Assembly (NCBI GenBank): GCA_000697665.1 | Contig: KL197727.1 | Span: forward strand, 248,001-312,000 | DNA from: Jaapia argillacea MUCL 33604 | Lineage: Eukaryota > Basidiomycota > Agaricomycetes > Jaapiales > Jaapiaceae | Direction: 5' to 3' | Length of the DNA: 64,000 bases | In this document: positions 42,114 to 54,598 of the stretch, piece after piece | Position numbering within the stretch: position 1 is the first letter of the stretch | Layout of the letters: each line of letters starts with the position of its first letter | The notes under the pieces: model-generated | What the model was told of the DNA's origin: nothing | The model's input: only the letters and a program-made list of their open reading frames with translations | The model's database searches: none | Program-made: the position numbers and the translations under genes

Positions 42114-43584
42114 ATGGCGACACTTGATGCGGAGATGCGTGGTGTGCTGGCCTGTAACTATTCTGCAGGTGAGTTTGGTGATTTCATTGCTGCTGTGGTA
42201 TTCGGTTTATAGGCGACATCCATTCGTTAGTAGCTGCCTTCGCTTTCACCCTCTGGGACATCTGTGTGACTATCGACGATGAGGTATATCCTTTTGCCAT
42301 CTACTTCGGAACTTTGCATACTGATGTGCGACCTCAAGGTGAAGGTGATATGGACGTACGTCGTCATTTTCACAATTTCAAACCTCATGTCAAGCAATTA
42401 TCCAGCCACCCATGGACATTCTTCAAGATGATTTTCGCTTTTATGCGGGTTGGCTCAATTGTATCCCAAGTGTAAGTCACCGATTACTCCAATCGAACAC
42501 CTGGTGAATTGATTGCGCAGGGTGGCACAATCCCTCTATTTCAAGTTGTCTGCCGTCAACGCAGTTGACTCCGCATTCTGCTACAAACTTCTACTATTTC
42601 AAGGAGCTGCAGGCTGCATCCTAATGTTTTGTTGCCAATCTGTGCTGATTTCGCGAGGTGCGCCCCACTTTCTGCTTTCGAATCCTTTCAGATATTCTTC
42701 CAATCCGCTGAACCATTCCTTAGCTTCAGCTCTGTACAGTGAGACTCCGCGTGTTCGGATCTTCCTACTGGTCTTCTACTTCGCGGAAATAGTAATCGTA
42801 TCAACGGTACTTATCTTCGGCACGTCTACCATCCAATACGGCCCGTTCTGCCAGCCATTCAACTATCCTCGATCGACCATCGCCTTTGGGTCAGTGTCAC
42901 TCGTCCTACATTCGTGATAAATGTGCTAATGCTCCCCAGAGCCCCGCCGGTTATGCTGGACACAATTTTATTTGGGTTGACGATGAGGAAGTTCTACCAA
43001 TATATCAGAGAGGGATGGGGATCTCGGCCAATAATCTCGAAATTTATGACAGATGGTATTTGGGCTTTTGTTCTGGCGTTTGGTAATTTGCCTCGCTCGT
43101 CGCGTGCATCAGGTCTTTTGCTTAAATTTCTCCTTCGTTAGTTGTCGTTGTCGTGAATACCGTATTTCTGACCTTCGTGGGGGGAATTCTCTCCTCGGTC
43201 GTCTATCCGTGAGTTGTCTCTACATCCTCGGGTAACAGTCACTGATTAAGAATAGATGGTATCTGGCCATCCCATCGTTTATTGTTGGTAGCTCTGACAA
43301 CAGTTTTCTGGGTCTTGACTGATGAGACATCCAAGGGCTACCGCTTGATCCTGAATATCATTTACTTGTTCAACCCTCCACAGCTAACGATCAATGATGC
43401 TTTCGACATCACCAGTAACTCCATCCATCTCGACACCTTTGCGATTGTGGGAACATCTCCGAGTGAGCTCCATACGTCTTCGTCCGCCTCTACCCTTGAT
43501 GACCTCCGCGAACTGCCTCCTTGCCAGGCACTGATCCAGCATGCGAAAGTGTTGGAGTCCAGGGCAGTTCTAGTTTCCAAATGA
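42114..43584 (+). CDS. DUF6533 multi-pass membrane protein
   Basis: A basidiomycete membrane family of unknown function with a GPCR-like count of TM segments. About eight exons. The diagnostic N-terminus is AAFAFTLWDICVTIDDE followed by VKVIWT, matching the DUF6533 pattern in which an Asp/Glu-bearing helix is followed by VxxIW. Further TMs are FFKMIFAFMRVGSIVSQVVA, AVDSAFCYKLLLFQGAAGCI, LMFCCQSVLI, VRIFLLVFYFAEIVIVSTVL, GIWAFVLAF joined to VVVVVNTVFLTFVGGILSSV, and LAIPSFI. The cytosolic C-terminus is FNPPQLTINDAFDI and a Ser-rich region. The Tyr/Asp elements and WY turn before the last helix are usual. The ATG at 42114 is chosen as the first in frame with exon 2 (acceptor TTTATAG). Confidence 0.75.
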
Positions 43585-43893
43585 CATCCCAGTCGGGGCA
43601 CGACCGCTGTAGTTGATTTGACGAACCTTGTATTTACTCGTTCAAGGTTCGTTCATGGATGTCGGGCTTCCGGAATATATTTTTTATCTGGATCCCATCT
43701 ACGGTAACGCCACAACTTCATGCCCCCCCACCAAGAGTAGACAGATGTATGCACGCTGCAAAATATTTTTATGATTGTTGTGCGACCATGTTACAGTCAT
43801 GTTCGTTCTTCCCAACGAGAAGTCCAACTCTTACAACTCCTTTCCGCGTGCTTCGCCTCTCTGCTCTGGAGTCTTGTGAAGCTTTGTCCAAAG
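43585..43893. other. Short intergenic region
   Basis: About 300 bases between the DUF6533 and LAS1 genes, both on the plus strand. The in-frame Met upstream of LAS1 at 43771 is not used; the conserved part begins at 43894. No gene is seen. Confidence 0.4.
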
Positions 43894-45623
43894 ATGAGAC
43901 TGCCTCGCCGTGTCCCCTGGACGTCCATCACTGAACTGGAACAAGTTTGTTCTTGGATCTACTCCGACGAAAATGATTTGGCTCAGCTGGGATCTGCTGC
44001 AAGACGGGTGAGCGTGAGCTATCATTTTTGATCAAGTCAACCTACTCACAACCGTCAGCTCTCAGCCTGGAGAGTATCCACCGTCCTCCCTCACGCTCTG
44101 GAGTCTGCCCTGGCTATCTTGGTTGTGATATTGCAAGATAAAAAGCAAGAAAATCGGAGCTCCTTGTCCCTTCGGCAGAGCTATGCGACTGCTATCATTC
44201 GACTCGTGAACGGCCTTGTGGATCCTTTACAAAGGGGTGTCTACGCTCGATCCATAGCATCCATAGCTACACAATTGGGACTACCAGCTTGGTTGGTGGA
44301 ACTCAGGCATGCTGCTACCCACGAAGATTTACCTAGCTTGGAGGTGCTAAGGGAGGCTGCTAGAGAGGTGTGTAGTTTTATTCCAGAACCAATGTTTTCC
44401 TAACCGTATGATGCCAGTCAATGTCATGGCTGTTGCAAAATTACTTCCTCCCAACCTTGAATCCGGCCTCCACACCCACGTCTCAGTTGGCACCTCTGAG
44501 CCCACTCGCACCCTTCCTAAAGAGCTATAAATCTCTTGCCAAACTTCTGTCTCGGGATGCAACGCTTAAATACCGGTACAAGCATGAGTTTGCAAAAACT
44601 CTCAGAGACATTGAGAGGTGGATATCAGAGGCGAAGGTTGCGGCCGATGGGGCGATGGGGGAGTTTGGATGGGGTGCACCTGGCAATGTGGAGGAGACTG
44701 CGACAGACGCTGGAGAAGAAGATGTAAGGGAACGGTGGGCTATGGAAAGGCTATGCGATGCCCTACTGCAGAAAGGCGGCCTCGTTCCTGTATCCAAAAA
44801 GTTCGTCCTCCTCTGCTCCACGACCGAGTTTTCTATCTAAACATTTCTCCGCATTGAAGAAAGCGAGTGGCTTCCGACGACTCTGGCCTCCCTCCTGTAT
44901 CTTCAATAAATATTTGGAGGCCACTGCTGGATCATCTACGGACCTTCCATCCCAGTTTACTGTCCGTTCTTGCTTCTCGCATAGTCCTATTTCTCACTAC
45001 GGACACACCACTTGATGGAGAACCCAACGGACTCCCCTCCTCTGATTTGTCGCATGGGATGGTCCTGGCGCGCTGGATGGTGTGGCTTGTCCAAACATAC
45101 GCCTCAAACGACGAGTCGGACGCGGAACTCAGGAGAGAGGACATGCTGGCTCAACTTATAACTAGCGTCGGACCAGGTCTCAGTCGGCATATGGAACACC
45201 AAAAAGCGTACGTTTGTTTTTGGGCGACTCCCTCCTCCTAGCCAATGATATCTCGCATAGTATCGAAATGCTTCTGCACTCCTTGTCCGTAGGTTCTCCC
45301 AATATCGACGTGATGATGGAACTCGTTGCCAGCGACTCCATCGGCAAGCCGTCCGGGGTGAGACAGAATGACTGTTTTAATACTACGCCGGCTAACACCC
45401 TCGATAGGATTGGCAGCAGGACGACATTGATGTTATGACCCAACGGCTCAACTCTCTCATCGGTGCGGCTCCTCTGGAAGCCACACGTGCCTCGGAGGCT
45501 GCTGCTCCAAGTTTGACAAGCACTCCTGCCAAGCTTCAGTTCACACTCCCGAATGGTTGGAAGGCAGTGGACGACTCGTCAATATGGAAACCTTGTCCCA
45601 TTGGCGTCTTCATAGCATTGTAG
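43894..45623 (+). CDS. LAS1: Las1, endoribonuclease for ITS2 processing
   Basis: Las1 is a HEPN-domain RNase that, with Grc3, cuts the C2 site of ITS2 in pre-60S ribosome maturation in the nucleolus. About six exons. The N-terminus MRLPRRVPWTSITELEQVCS is the family opening, followed by AWRVSTVLPHALESALAILV. HEPN catalytic signature: LVELRHAATHEDLPSLEVLR, the R-H-x2-T-H pattern with Arg and His nucleases. The middle of the protein has helical repeats (SYKSLAKLLSRDATLKYRYK, LARWMVWLVQTY). The C-terminus is FTLPNGWKAVDDSSIWKPCP with IGVF, matching the family's W-x-P-x-P-I-G end. The stop is at 45621-45623. The exon containing the acidic ERWAMERLCDALLQKGG is followed by a GTTCGT donor. Confidence 0.9.
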
Positions 45624-45975
45624 CCATACTTACCTTGTTTCGAAACCCATCCAATGGGTTGCGCAATCACGATTCTTGCCACTCCCAAAATATTAGGTGC
45701 AAATGAGATGGAAAGGCTGATCTGGTATAGGCCTACAATCATGGACGCATCTCGGGGGAGGGCATATAAACACGGTAGAAACATGGCTACACATGACAAG
45801 ATAACACGATGAACAGACCAGCAAGGGAGCGAAAACGAACAAAACGAATGTAACAGATCATCTCCCGGTTGACCAATTAATCAACGTAAGTTAAAAGCGC
45901 ACAAGAAACGAACGAAGGGGCGTCCCCAGCAACCTAATAAATACACAAGAAGCCAATATAGTGAGGGAAATCCCA
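45624..45975. other. Convergent intergenic gap
   Basis: This 352-base gap lies between the LAS1 stop and the end of the next minus-strand gene. No gene is seen. Confidence 0.45.
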
Positions 45976-48154
45976 TCAACTCCAGTTCGACGAGGGATCG
46001 GCGGGTGGTGTTCGCGCCGAGTCCTGAGGCTTCCGTACGGCACCGGGAGACCTTCGCTGCGGCTCCAATGTCCTGAAGCTTGGTGCTTCAGACCTACCCT
46101 CCGACCTCCCGTCCGACCTGCCAGCATCTGAAGGGGCACGTTCTGATCGAGATCCTCCCCCCCCCCCTCCGGCCTCCGACCGCTCGTCGAGATACCTAGG
46201 GGGTAGCTCTACAATCTCCGCTCCATTGTCAGCATAAACAGTAACGGGAGCGCGGCCACCATCGTGATGCACGACATAAACGTTTGGCCTCTCAGAATTC
46301 CTCCGTCCAGCATTCCGTGATGTAGAGGATTCCGCATTCGAATGTGATAGAGAAGGTACTGGACCCGGTGTATGAATCGGCGAAGTTGGGGGCGGGGACC
46401 CGGGATGGGTAACGTGGGAGGTTTCGCTGGGCATCACGAAAGGTTCGATATGATACTGGCCTCCACCACCAGCCCTCAAACTCCCAAAGCTCCCAATGGT
46501 GTTATGGGTATGTCTTGTATCCAACGTCGTTGCGAAACTTCTCGTATTGGCTGACGACATTAGCGTGGGTTCCGCTGTGGGCACGGAACTGTAAACCTGA
46601 TGCGAAGTGCTCGAAAAGCCGTGGACCCCACCGTCGAGATCTGAGGTTTTCCTCACTGGCATAACTCGATCCATATCGTCGTGAGACTCCCCTCGAGGTC
46701 GACTGCAGAAGTAGGCAATTAGGCCGCCCAGAAGGGCTCCGAGAGCGAGACCACCGACGCCAGTGCCAATTGCTACGACGGGTTTGAGACCGGAGCCCCC
46801 CGATACACTACTAGTGGATAAATGAAGTGAGAACGGGCTCGAAAATTGGCTAGGAAGTAGTACTTACGTATCAGTCTGGGCTAGGCAGGCTGTGGGACCC
46901 CCTCCACCACTGTGCAATGGTCCGTTTGCCCAGGTATTGCCTTGCGAGTCGACGAGAGAAATGTAGAAGGGGGAACCCCAAGACTGTCATACATACATGT
47001 CAGGTCACTGGTGGGAGAGTCAGAAAGGACGAAGCCTAACCAAAGATACGGTCCAATTAATGGGAGCCATGCTATTCGAGGTGATATTTGCGGGTGGATG
47101 TAGAGTAGGTGCGATCTGGCAATGGAGGTAAGAAAAATTAGAAACACAATCCGTGATAAATGGGAAGGACGTACCGTCAGCGTGAAGGGTGGCGTCCCGT
47201 TTTTTGGCGTGATTGATAAATCAGTGCACTAGCAGGGATCTACATTGAGACACCTTCAAGAAATCGGCTCCAAATGCAAACCTACCTGATCTGGCCAACC
47301 GTATTGTGACCAAGAACCCAGCGATTGCGCTCCTTGTACGTCCAATGCTGAAGCGGGATATGTTAGATTTTGACACACAGGTGGGTTGTCCAGTGTTGAA
47401 TTGATGGCGGGGATGACAGTGTATTGTCGTTGGCACCCTCCTGGGACGCCATTCGCGTCAAACTACACATCCTCGTCAGATTGCGACGTATGAAAGTGAA
47501 ATCGTGTGACCAACATACCATGCAAATTTGGAACTATGTCGGTCAGCGATCAGCCTCAGTGTAAGCGGAGAGAGTGAGTACTTGAGCTCACCTGGGTACC
47601 AGGGATAAAAGGAACGATCCAATCCTGGGTACATGGACATTGATAAGGTCAATTCTAGTGAGGGAAGGGAAACAGACTTACAAAAGTCAATCCATTTCCA
47701 GCGGGAATGATGAATGGCACGACGAAAGTCCTATCGGGACTTATCAGCGTCCTGACTAGATCCGGTTCCGAAGAGGGACGTACGAAGTGTAGACTTGGAG
47801 ATAATACGGAGCGTTTGGGTTTGGGCTGGGTGAAAGCTCAATAAATTGAGAAAAGAAAAGAATCATAAATGTAACGAACCCAGTAGCACTGCCACGCGAC
47901 CACGAAAGATGAATGGGATCGCATTGTGCTTTGTGCGTCCAAAAACAATCAATTCAATGGTTACCACCACGCGAGCCACGAGGAAGCGTACCTGTCGTAG
48001 GAATCGGAACAGCTTGTGAAGCAGGAGCGAAATCAAAGTAGAATCCTTGCTCCAAAAACGGGGTAAATTTCGCCTTGACCGCCGGCGTGAAAGTGAGGAA
48101 ACATCCCGTCCATAGTGCAGCTGTTGCGAGGCGAAAGTACGAGGCGCCCATCAT
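45976..48154 (-). CDS. Single-pass cell-surface protein with Ser/Pro-rich cytosolic tail
   Basis: Not recognised as a named protein. The start at 48154 gives a signal peptide (LATAALWTGCFLTFTPAVKA). About eight short exons encode the extracellular part: FYFDFAPASQAVPIPTT, PIHLSWSRGSATG, PYYLQVYTS, VPFIIPAGNGL, QICMFDANGVPGGCQRQYTV and LDNPPVCQNLTYPASAL. Then come NGTPPFTLTVAPSLHPPANI and ACLAQTDTVSG. The TM is VVAIGTGVGGLALGALLGGL followed by IAYFCSRPRG. The cytosolic tail of about 230 residues is Ser/Pro/Gly/Arg-rich and includes NVYVVHHDGGRAPVTVYADN and ELPPRYLDERSE. The fold resembles fungal surface proteins with beta domains and PPXY-like tail motifs. No enzymatic motif is seen. It could be a wall-stress sensor. 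Confidence 0.75.
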
Positions 48155-49213
48155 ATTTTCATGGAACAGCGGGGCAATGACTTGACCAGGGAGGGAGATA
48201 CGGAGAGATTAGAGTAGTGAAAAAGGAAGAGGTTGATACGGTGGCAGGTTTCCGTTTTGAAGGGAGCCTTGTTTTGTACAAGTCGTAAATGAGGCCTAGC
48301 CGAGGACATGCACAGCCAAAACGCCAAATCGCGGGGGTTAGGGGGACGGGAAAATATTACGTACTTGACGTGGCAATCGCAATGGGCGCATCACGTCGTT
48401 CCAACTCCGCGATTTATGAGGCCTCGAAATCAGCCGACGTCCAGCTCGAGTTTTCGTCGGCGAGGAGGTTTGGACTTAAGCTTGGATGCTGGAAGCACTC
48501 GTTCGCGCCTATTGTTATTCATAGTCGACACATTGGGAATCCTCCATATTTGGAGCACGGGGCAATCATTGGCCAATGACGTCAGCTCTCACTGCACTGA
48601 TTTACATAGCCTCTTGGAACGGAATTCAGTGAGGGTAGAGATTCCGTGTCCACATCAAACATTCTCGATAACGCGATATGTTTGATCATCAAATTCTTCG
48701 CCTCGAGGGGAGACGGTACGTGTAAGCAGGAATACTATCAGGAGATAGGATGGGTCGTTCAATCAATGGCAGTACTGCGTCAATTTCGGTTTAGACTGGA
48801 CATCGATGATAGGGATGTCGGTCTGTACTACATTCACTCTGGCAAGGGTCTGCGTGAACCACATTGCGTGCAATCACAAATTCATTGACGAATGGGGATC
48901 TCGGTTTGCAAGATTTGATCCTATGCCTGACTAGTTCTGACTGGCGCTCCCACAGACAGATAGTTGGATAGATAGATGACGGTTTGTCTAAAGCTTCAAA
49001 GCCAAAGTTGCAGGCGAGGTGAAACTGCGATAAGTCGATCGCTTGTCGATCTGATCGTGGCATTTGGATGCACAGCCACAGGGCTCGGCTTTCGTCAGCG
49101 CAGGCCACTCATCCGCAGGTCGTCCTGCCGCCGCTCGCACGCCAATCATCTTCTTCATTCTCCAACTCGTCTGCTTCTTCTCTTAGCGACAATATACCAA
49201 CGTATTGCTGCTC
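48155..49213. promoter_or_regulatory. Divergent intergenic region
   Basis: About 1.06 kb between the surface-protein gene (minus) and the YSC84-type gene (plus), so both promoters are expected here. Open frames at 48289-48888 show no family. No repeats seen. Confidence 0.45.
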
Positions 49214-51491
49214 ATGAAACTAAATACGCCATTACCTCAACCACTACCTAAAGAATGTGCAAAGGCCGCAAAGATATGTCAGCACACATCTCCTTTCGTT
49301 CAATGTACACCGTATCTGACCTTGAGCTTCCAGTCCAGTCATTCGTCGACAACGGAAACAATGGTCTGGACGGTGTAAGCATCATTCGGATTACTTCTGA
49401 TACTCATTCAGACAACGACAGGCCAGTTCACATCATGATCACCGCCCTTCGTTTCGTTTAGGTCATACCTCGGCATGTCCTTGAACACGCTAAAGGATTT
49501 GCGATATTCACCGTCTTCAAAGCGGGTTTCTTGCTCACTGCGAGAGCAGGAAGTGGGGTAGTTATAGCTAGATTGGATGATGGTAGTAAGTTCTCTTTCC
49601 CCTCCTTGACCCTCGTTCGCTGCGGAGGTGCTGACGCACTCTTCATGATTAGCTTGGTCTGCGCCAAGTGCGATCGGTACTGCTGGTCTTGGAATTGGAG
49701 GTCAGGCAGGCGCAGAGATGACAGACTTCTTGATTGTTTTGAATACCCGTTCTGTGAGTAACGCAATCATGTCTCCTCTTCTCTTCGGAATGCCAAACTC
49801 ATGCTCCATATCAAGGCTATCGTGAGTACTGGGAATACATGTCCCGAGCGGGCAATCCCTAAAGTTAGGACAACTAGAAATCCTTCATGGCAGCCGGTTC
49901 CCTCACTCTGGGAGGCAACATGAGTATCGCTGTTGGGCCTCTTGGACGCAACGGTGAAGCAATAGGTGCTGTCAACTCCAGCGGTAGCCTGGCAGCCATG
50001 TGCGTCATTTTCGCGTCACATCCAACCCCTCATTATAGACTTTGTCCCCGATTACAGGTACAGCTACTCAAAAACCAAAGGCCTCTTTGGGGGCGTCTCT
50101 ATCGAAGGCTCTGTAATAGTCGAACGACAAGACGCAAACTCCCTTGCATACCACCAAGATGTGTCGTCGAAGATGCTTCTATCTGGTGGAGTCCCCCCAC
50201 CAGAATGGGCTGATTCCTTAATCAAGACGATCGAAGCTTGTACTGGTGTGCCGGGGATTAGTCGGTGGATACCTGATCAGCCCCCTGCTGGTGAGCAAGG
50301 GATGGGATATGCATTCGGTGGGGTTAATAGTCGGGACTCGAGCGCTGCCAACACACCCGCTGCTACCGGTTCCTCCTCTTCTTCATTCCTGTCCTTCAGC
50401 CGAAAGAAACGATCCACCAGCGCTCAATTCCCTCCTGCTCACTGGGGAACCCGCAAGAACTCAGGATCATATTTCACAGATCCAGATGATATGGTTGATA
50501 TCGGGGGCGAAGAAGAGAGGAGAGCCAGAGCCGCGAAGATGATCATGGAAGAGAGGCAGAAGAACCCTTCACCTACTGCTGGGTTCGAGACACATTTCGA
50601 TACGGACTTCTTGCCAGAGGATGTGGCGAGGCGACATCCTCATCTGAACGTTTCACCCAGCAATCCTACTACAACCCTTCCTCCGAGTGGTGGGGCGGAC
50701 CAGTACCAGCCAGGATCACCGTTTAACTCGTTACCACCGTTCGATCTTGCTCGATCGCGCGTGTCGAGTAATTCCGTCACTCACAATCGATCGGTTAGCG
50801 CCGGGTCGTTCTTGCCTCCTAAAACGAATAGTGGCAATCCTTTCTCACGCCCAGCCGCATCGCCATTATCTCAACCCCCCACCCAATCACAAGCGGATCC
50901 ATTCTCCCTTTCGCCAGCACTTTCGAGCGACCATGGGCGTGGTGGGGGATATGACGATTTCGACGACCTCCTCTCGGATAATTTCATGACTCCCGATACG
51001 AGTGGTAGGACAATGTCGAATAAGCCTATACGGCCGTTACAAGTCAAACCTGGGTTGACTTCGCAACGGGATTTTCTTTCGGATGATTTTATGGGATCGG
51101 ATAATAGGAGTAGATCGACTTCGACTTCGGGAAAGCTTGTGAAGCCGTTGCAGGTCAAGCCTGGGTTGTCGACGCCACTTAGGAGTGGTGTTGGGCGGGC
51201 TATTGCCTTGTATGATTTCGGAGCTGTTGAGGTGTGTTCTCATCTCTGTGCCACGCAATCTTGATTGGTTGACTGATTTGTGGTGGGTTAGAGTGGTGAC
51301 TTGTCCTTCAAGCAAGGTGATGTGATTACCATCATTGAGAAGAGTGATAGTACGGATGCGTGGTACGTCTCCACCCAACTTATTCTCTGTTTGATACCAA
51401 CAGAACTTTTTTTCCGCTGGTTTTTAGGTGGAGAGGAGAAATTGGAGGAAGGACGGGGATTTTCCCTGCGAATTTTGTGGAGGTCGTGTGA
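49214..51491 (+). CDS. LSB3: YSC84/SH3YL1-type actin-binding protein with C-terminal SH3
   Basis: Ysc84/Lsb3 proteins bind F-actin through the SYLF domain and the endocytic patch protein Las17 through SH3, acting at actin patches. The SYLF domain is spread over several exons: KLNTPLPQPLPKECAKAAKI, SFVDNGN, IPRHVLEHAKGFAIFTVFKA, GSGVVIARLDDGAWSAPSAI, TAGLGIGGQAGAEMTDFLIV, then NTRSAIKSFMAAGSLTLGGN and YSYSKTKGLFGGVSIEGSVI with ERQDAN. A 6-nt microexon (49816-49821) supplies the Ala-Ile codons. A Ser/Pro-rich linker of about 250 residues contains two copies of PLQVKPGL next to LSDNFM and LSDDFM elements. The SH3 is ALYDFGAVESGDLSFKQGDV ... WWRGEIGGRTGIFPANFVEV. About 595 residues; stop at 51489-51491. 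Confidence 0.9.
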
Positions 51492-51777
51492 GGGTTCGCA
51501 TTGTACCTCAACTTGGACGGATATATTTTCTGTATCTCTATCTTTGTATCAATCTACTGTGTTGTTAGCACCCCTCATCTTTGTGAACCTTCTTGAATCT
51601 CTGGTCGATGTCGGAGTCCGTTGTGAACAAAAGAAAATTAAAACGACAGGGCGCGACTCGTGTCACGTGATCGCGAAGGAGACGCACCTGATCCACGTCG
51701 CGCCCCTTTCTCAGTGCCCTCACCATCTCTGGGTCTCTTCCAAGATTCAGCACTCAGCGGGAGTACTGAGACGGCTA

Positions 51778-54430
51778 ATGCCTAAAGTCAGGAATAAATT
51801 CTATGCTGTCAAGATTGGTCGGGGCGGCCCAGCTATCTACACCACGTGGGACGAGGTAAGTGTCGTTGCATTGTTCGGTGAACATTCCCCTGACTGGTGC
51901 AATCAAACATAGTGCAAAGCAAAGGTTCGCATCTACTCCTACTCGTACCCTGTGATTACACTGAATTTTCTCTGCAGACAGAGAGGTTCCCTGGGGCCGT
52001 TCATAAGAGTTTCACCTCGAAAAGTCAGGCAGAAGCATGGCTCCGAGTTCCAGAACATCGGGGTACGCACTCTCATCTTCCTTCACCCGATAATCAGAGC
52101 TCACTGCCTTCCTTATGACATCGCAGTGTATATGCGTGATCCCGAGGAGCTGACACAGGACGAGGAGGATCTGCTGTGGCAACAATTTCCACGCTGTGCG
52201 ACAGAGGAGCCGCCGGAGTTCATTGAGAGTGGGCCGAGTGTGGCAGGGATTAGTGCGCGTACAGAGGAAGAGGATTTTATCAGGCTTGATGAGGCAATGG
52301 ATACAATACCTCCTCCGCCCCCACGTGAAGTGCCACTAGTCCTCAGCCCTGAACAGATGATGGTTCTAGCGAAGGTTAAGCAGGGTGGGAGTGTCTTCTT
52401 CACTGGGTCGGCTGGTTCGTCATTGTCCTTCTGTCTTTGCTCCCTGTTAATCTTGTTATTATCAACCAATCATTGGGCAGGCACGGGTAAATCTGTTCTC
52501 CTCCGCGAGATCATCAGCTCCCTGAGAGAAAACTCGTATGAGCGTGACTCGGTTGCCATCACCGCATCTACTGGCATCGCAGCTGTCAACATTGGGGGCT
52601 CAACTCTGCATTCGTGGGCTGGTATTGGATTGGGTGCGGAACCTAAGGAAAAGCTTGCAGGAAAGCTTCTCGGGCAGAAGAAGGTTGAACCTGCCAAGAA
52701 CAGGTGGAGGCAGGTTAAAACCTTGATCATTGATGAAAGTATGTCCACATCGTGATTGTATATCCGTCCGATCTACTGACGACGGTTCCTTAGTCTCAAT
52801 GATCGATGGTGTGTTGTTTGACAAGTTGGTATGTCCTTTCCATCTCCATCATCTCGAAACTGAGCAAATTTTCGAAGGAATACGTGGCTCGGGCTTTGCG
52901 GTTCAATGACAAACCCTTTGGTGGGATTCAGGTAATCAACCTGCTGGATATAACAAACTTGATCTTACAATTTCCTTCAGCTCGTGCTTTCAGGAGACTT
53001 TTGCCAGCTTCCCCCAGTGCCAGGTCGAAGCAACGGTGTTCAGATACCCGCTAAGTTTGCATTTGACTCCGACTCGTGGTCCAGATGTATTGGAAAGCCC
53101 ATTACACTGAAAAAGGTTTTCCGGCAAAAGGACCAAGGTTTGTTTGTTGACTTTCAGAAGCTTTCCATCCTTACTTGTAATCCAGCATTTGTCGATATGC
53201 TCAACTCGATGCGATTCGGAAAGTTGACTCCTCAAGCCGTTACGGAGTTTCGGAAGCTATCTCGGCGTGTGGTATATGACGACGCCATCGAGCCTACCGA
53301 ACTGTCCGTATCGTCTTAGCTTATTTTTGGCGGTTTTGACAATTTGTTCCGTGACAGCTACCCAACACGGAGAGAAGTCGAAGAGGCCAATCGCACGCGT
53401 CTGCAACAACTGCCTGATCCCCTGCATACATACGTCGCTCAAGACGTCCCTGGTGTTAACGACAAAGGAGAGCGTGTTTCACTCGAAACCATGGAACGAT
53501 TACTGGAGAGGTTGGTGGCCACGAAAGAGATTTCTCTTAAGGTCCGTCGTTTACTGGTCCGGTAGGATTTGAGGCTAACTACGATGACAAACATAGATTG
53601 GAGCTCAAGTTATGCTAATCAAAGTCAGTTGTCAATTCTCATATAACTGCTCCTCTGATCTTTAGGGAAATGTACAGAACCTGGTGCAAGGATCGTTGGT
53701 GAACGGCTCACTGGGCCAAATCATAGAATTCAGAACACCAAAGGATGCTCTCAGAGATCATGTTGAGATCGCTCAAGCCCAATCAGACAACAAACAACAC
53801 CCCTATGGTGGATCAGATCCCCGTACGCAGACAGCTCAACTGCCTCAAAAGTTACTGGAAAGCACCCGCGTATGGCCTTTGGTCCAATTTACAAACGGGG
53901 AGAAAAGGCTATGCGTTCCCGCTGAGTTTACGGTCAACAACGCTTCGGGAGACATCGAGGCCAAACGAGACCAGGTAGCTTTCTCCTGCCCATATGCTAT
54001 CGCCCGGAGCTGAGCCAATTGTTCAGGTACCTCTAATATTGGCGTGGGCCCTCAGCGTGCACAAATCCCAGGGCCAGACTCTTGAGAGAGTCAAGGTTGA
54101 CTTGGGCCGCACATTTGAGAAGGGGCAAGGTAAGGCATGGCATTCCCCTTGACTCTGACTTTCGTTTCACACTTCCTTAGCATATGTTGCTCTGTCGCGA
54201 GCGACAGGTATGGCAGCTCTGCAAGTACTCAACTTCGTTCCTTCAAAGTTCGTAACATGTCGCCATCCCATTTCCCACCATTATTGATTCTCACCATCAG
54301 AGTGGAAGCACATCCCCGCGTGCTGCAATGGTACAATCAAATCGAAGAAGACGACATGTTCGATTCCATTGATGGTGAGATGGACAGCGAGGAAGCAATG
54401 GCAGCGTATTACGATCAAGACGATTGGTGA
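51778..54430 (+). CDS. PIF1: PIF1-family helicase with N-terminal RNase H1-type hybrid-binding domain
   Basis: Pif1 is a 5'-3' DNA helicase that removes telomerase from ends, unwinds G-quadruplexes and R-loops, and maintains mtDNA. The ATG at 51778 starts [20 protein letters not shown], then a 12-nt microexon encoding CKAK, then [20 protein letters not shown]. This is the hybrid-binding fold of RNase H1 N-termini (Cauli_VI/viroplasmin), an RNA:DNA-binding module. The helicase core follows: [20 protein letters not shown] (Walker A, split by an intron), [30 protein letters not shown] (Walker B), [15 protein letters not shown] (motif III), [37 protein letters not shown] (motif V/VI region) and AYVALSRAT with [11 protein letters not shown]-terminus: acidic, [13 protein letters not shown]. 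About 12 exons. Confidence 0.92.
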
Positions 54431-54598
54431 AAACGGTGTCCAATTCGGAGACGCCCACGAGATATCGAATAATCTCACAGTACTCTCCACGATGTCCGGG
54501 GAGTACATGGCAATAATAACACAAACATTAACTAGTACTTCTGGTCTGCGAGAATATCGTGACAACATCCACCATATGTACAGTAACATAGTATTGGC

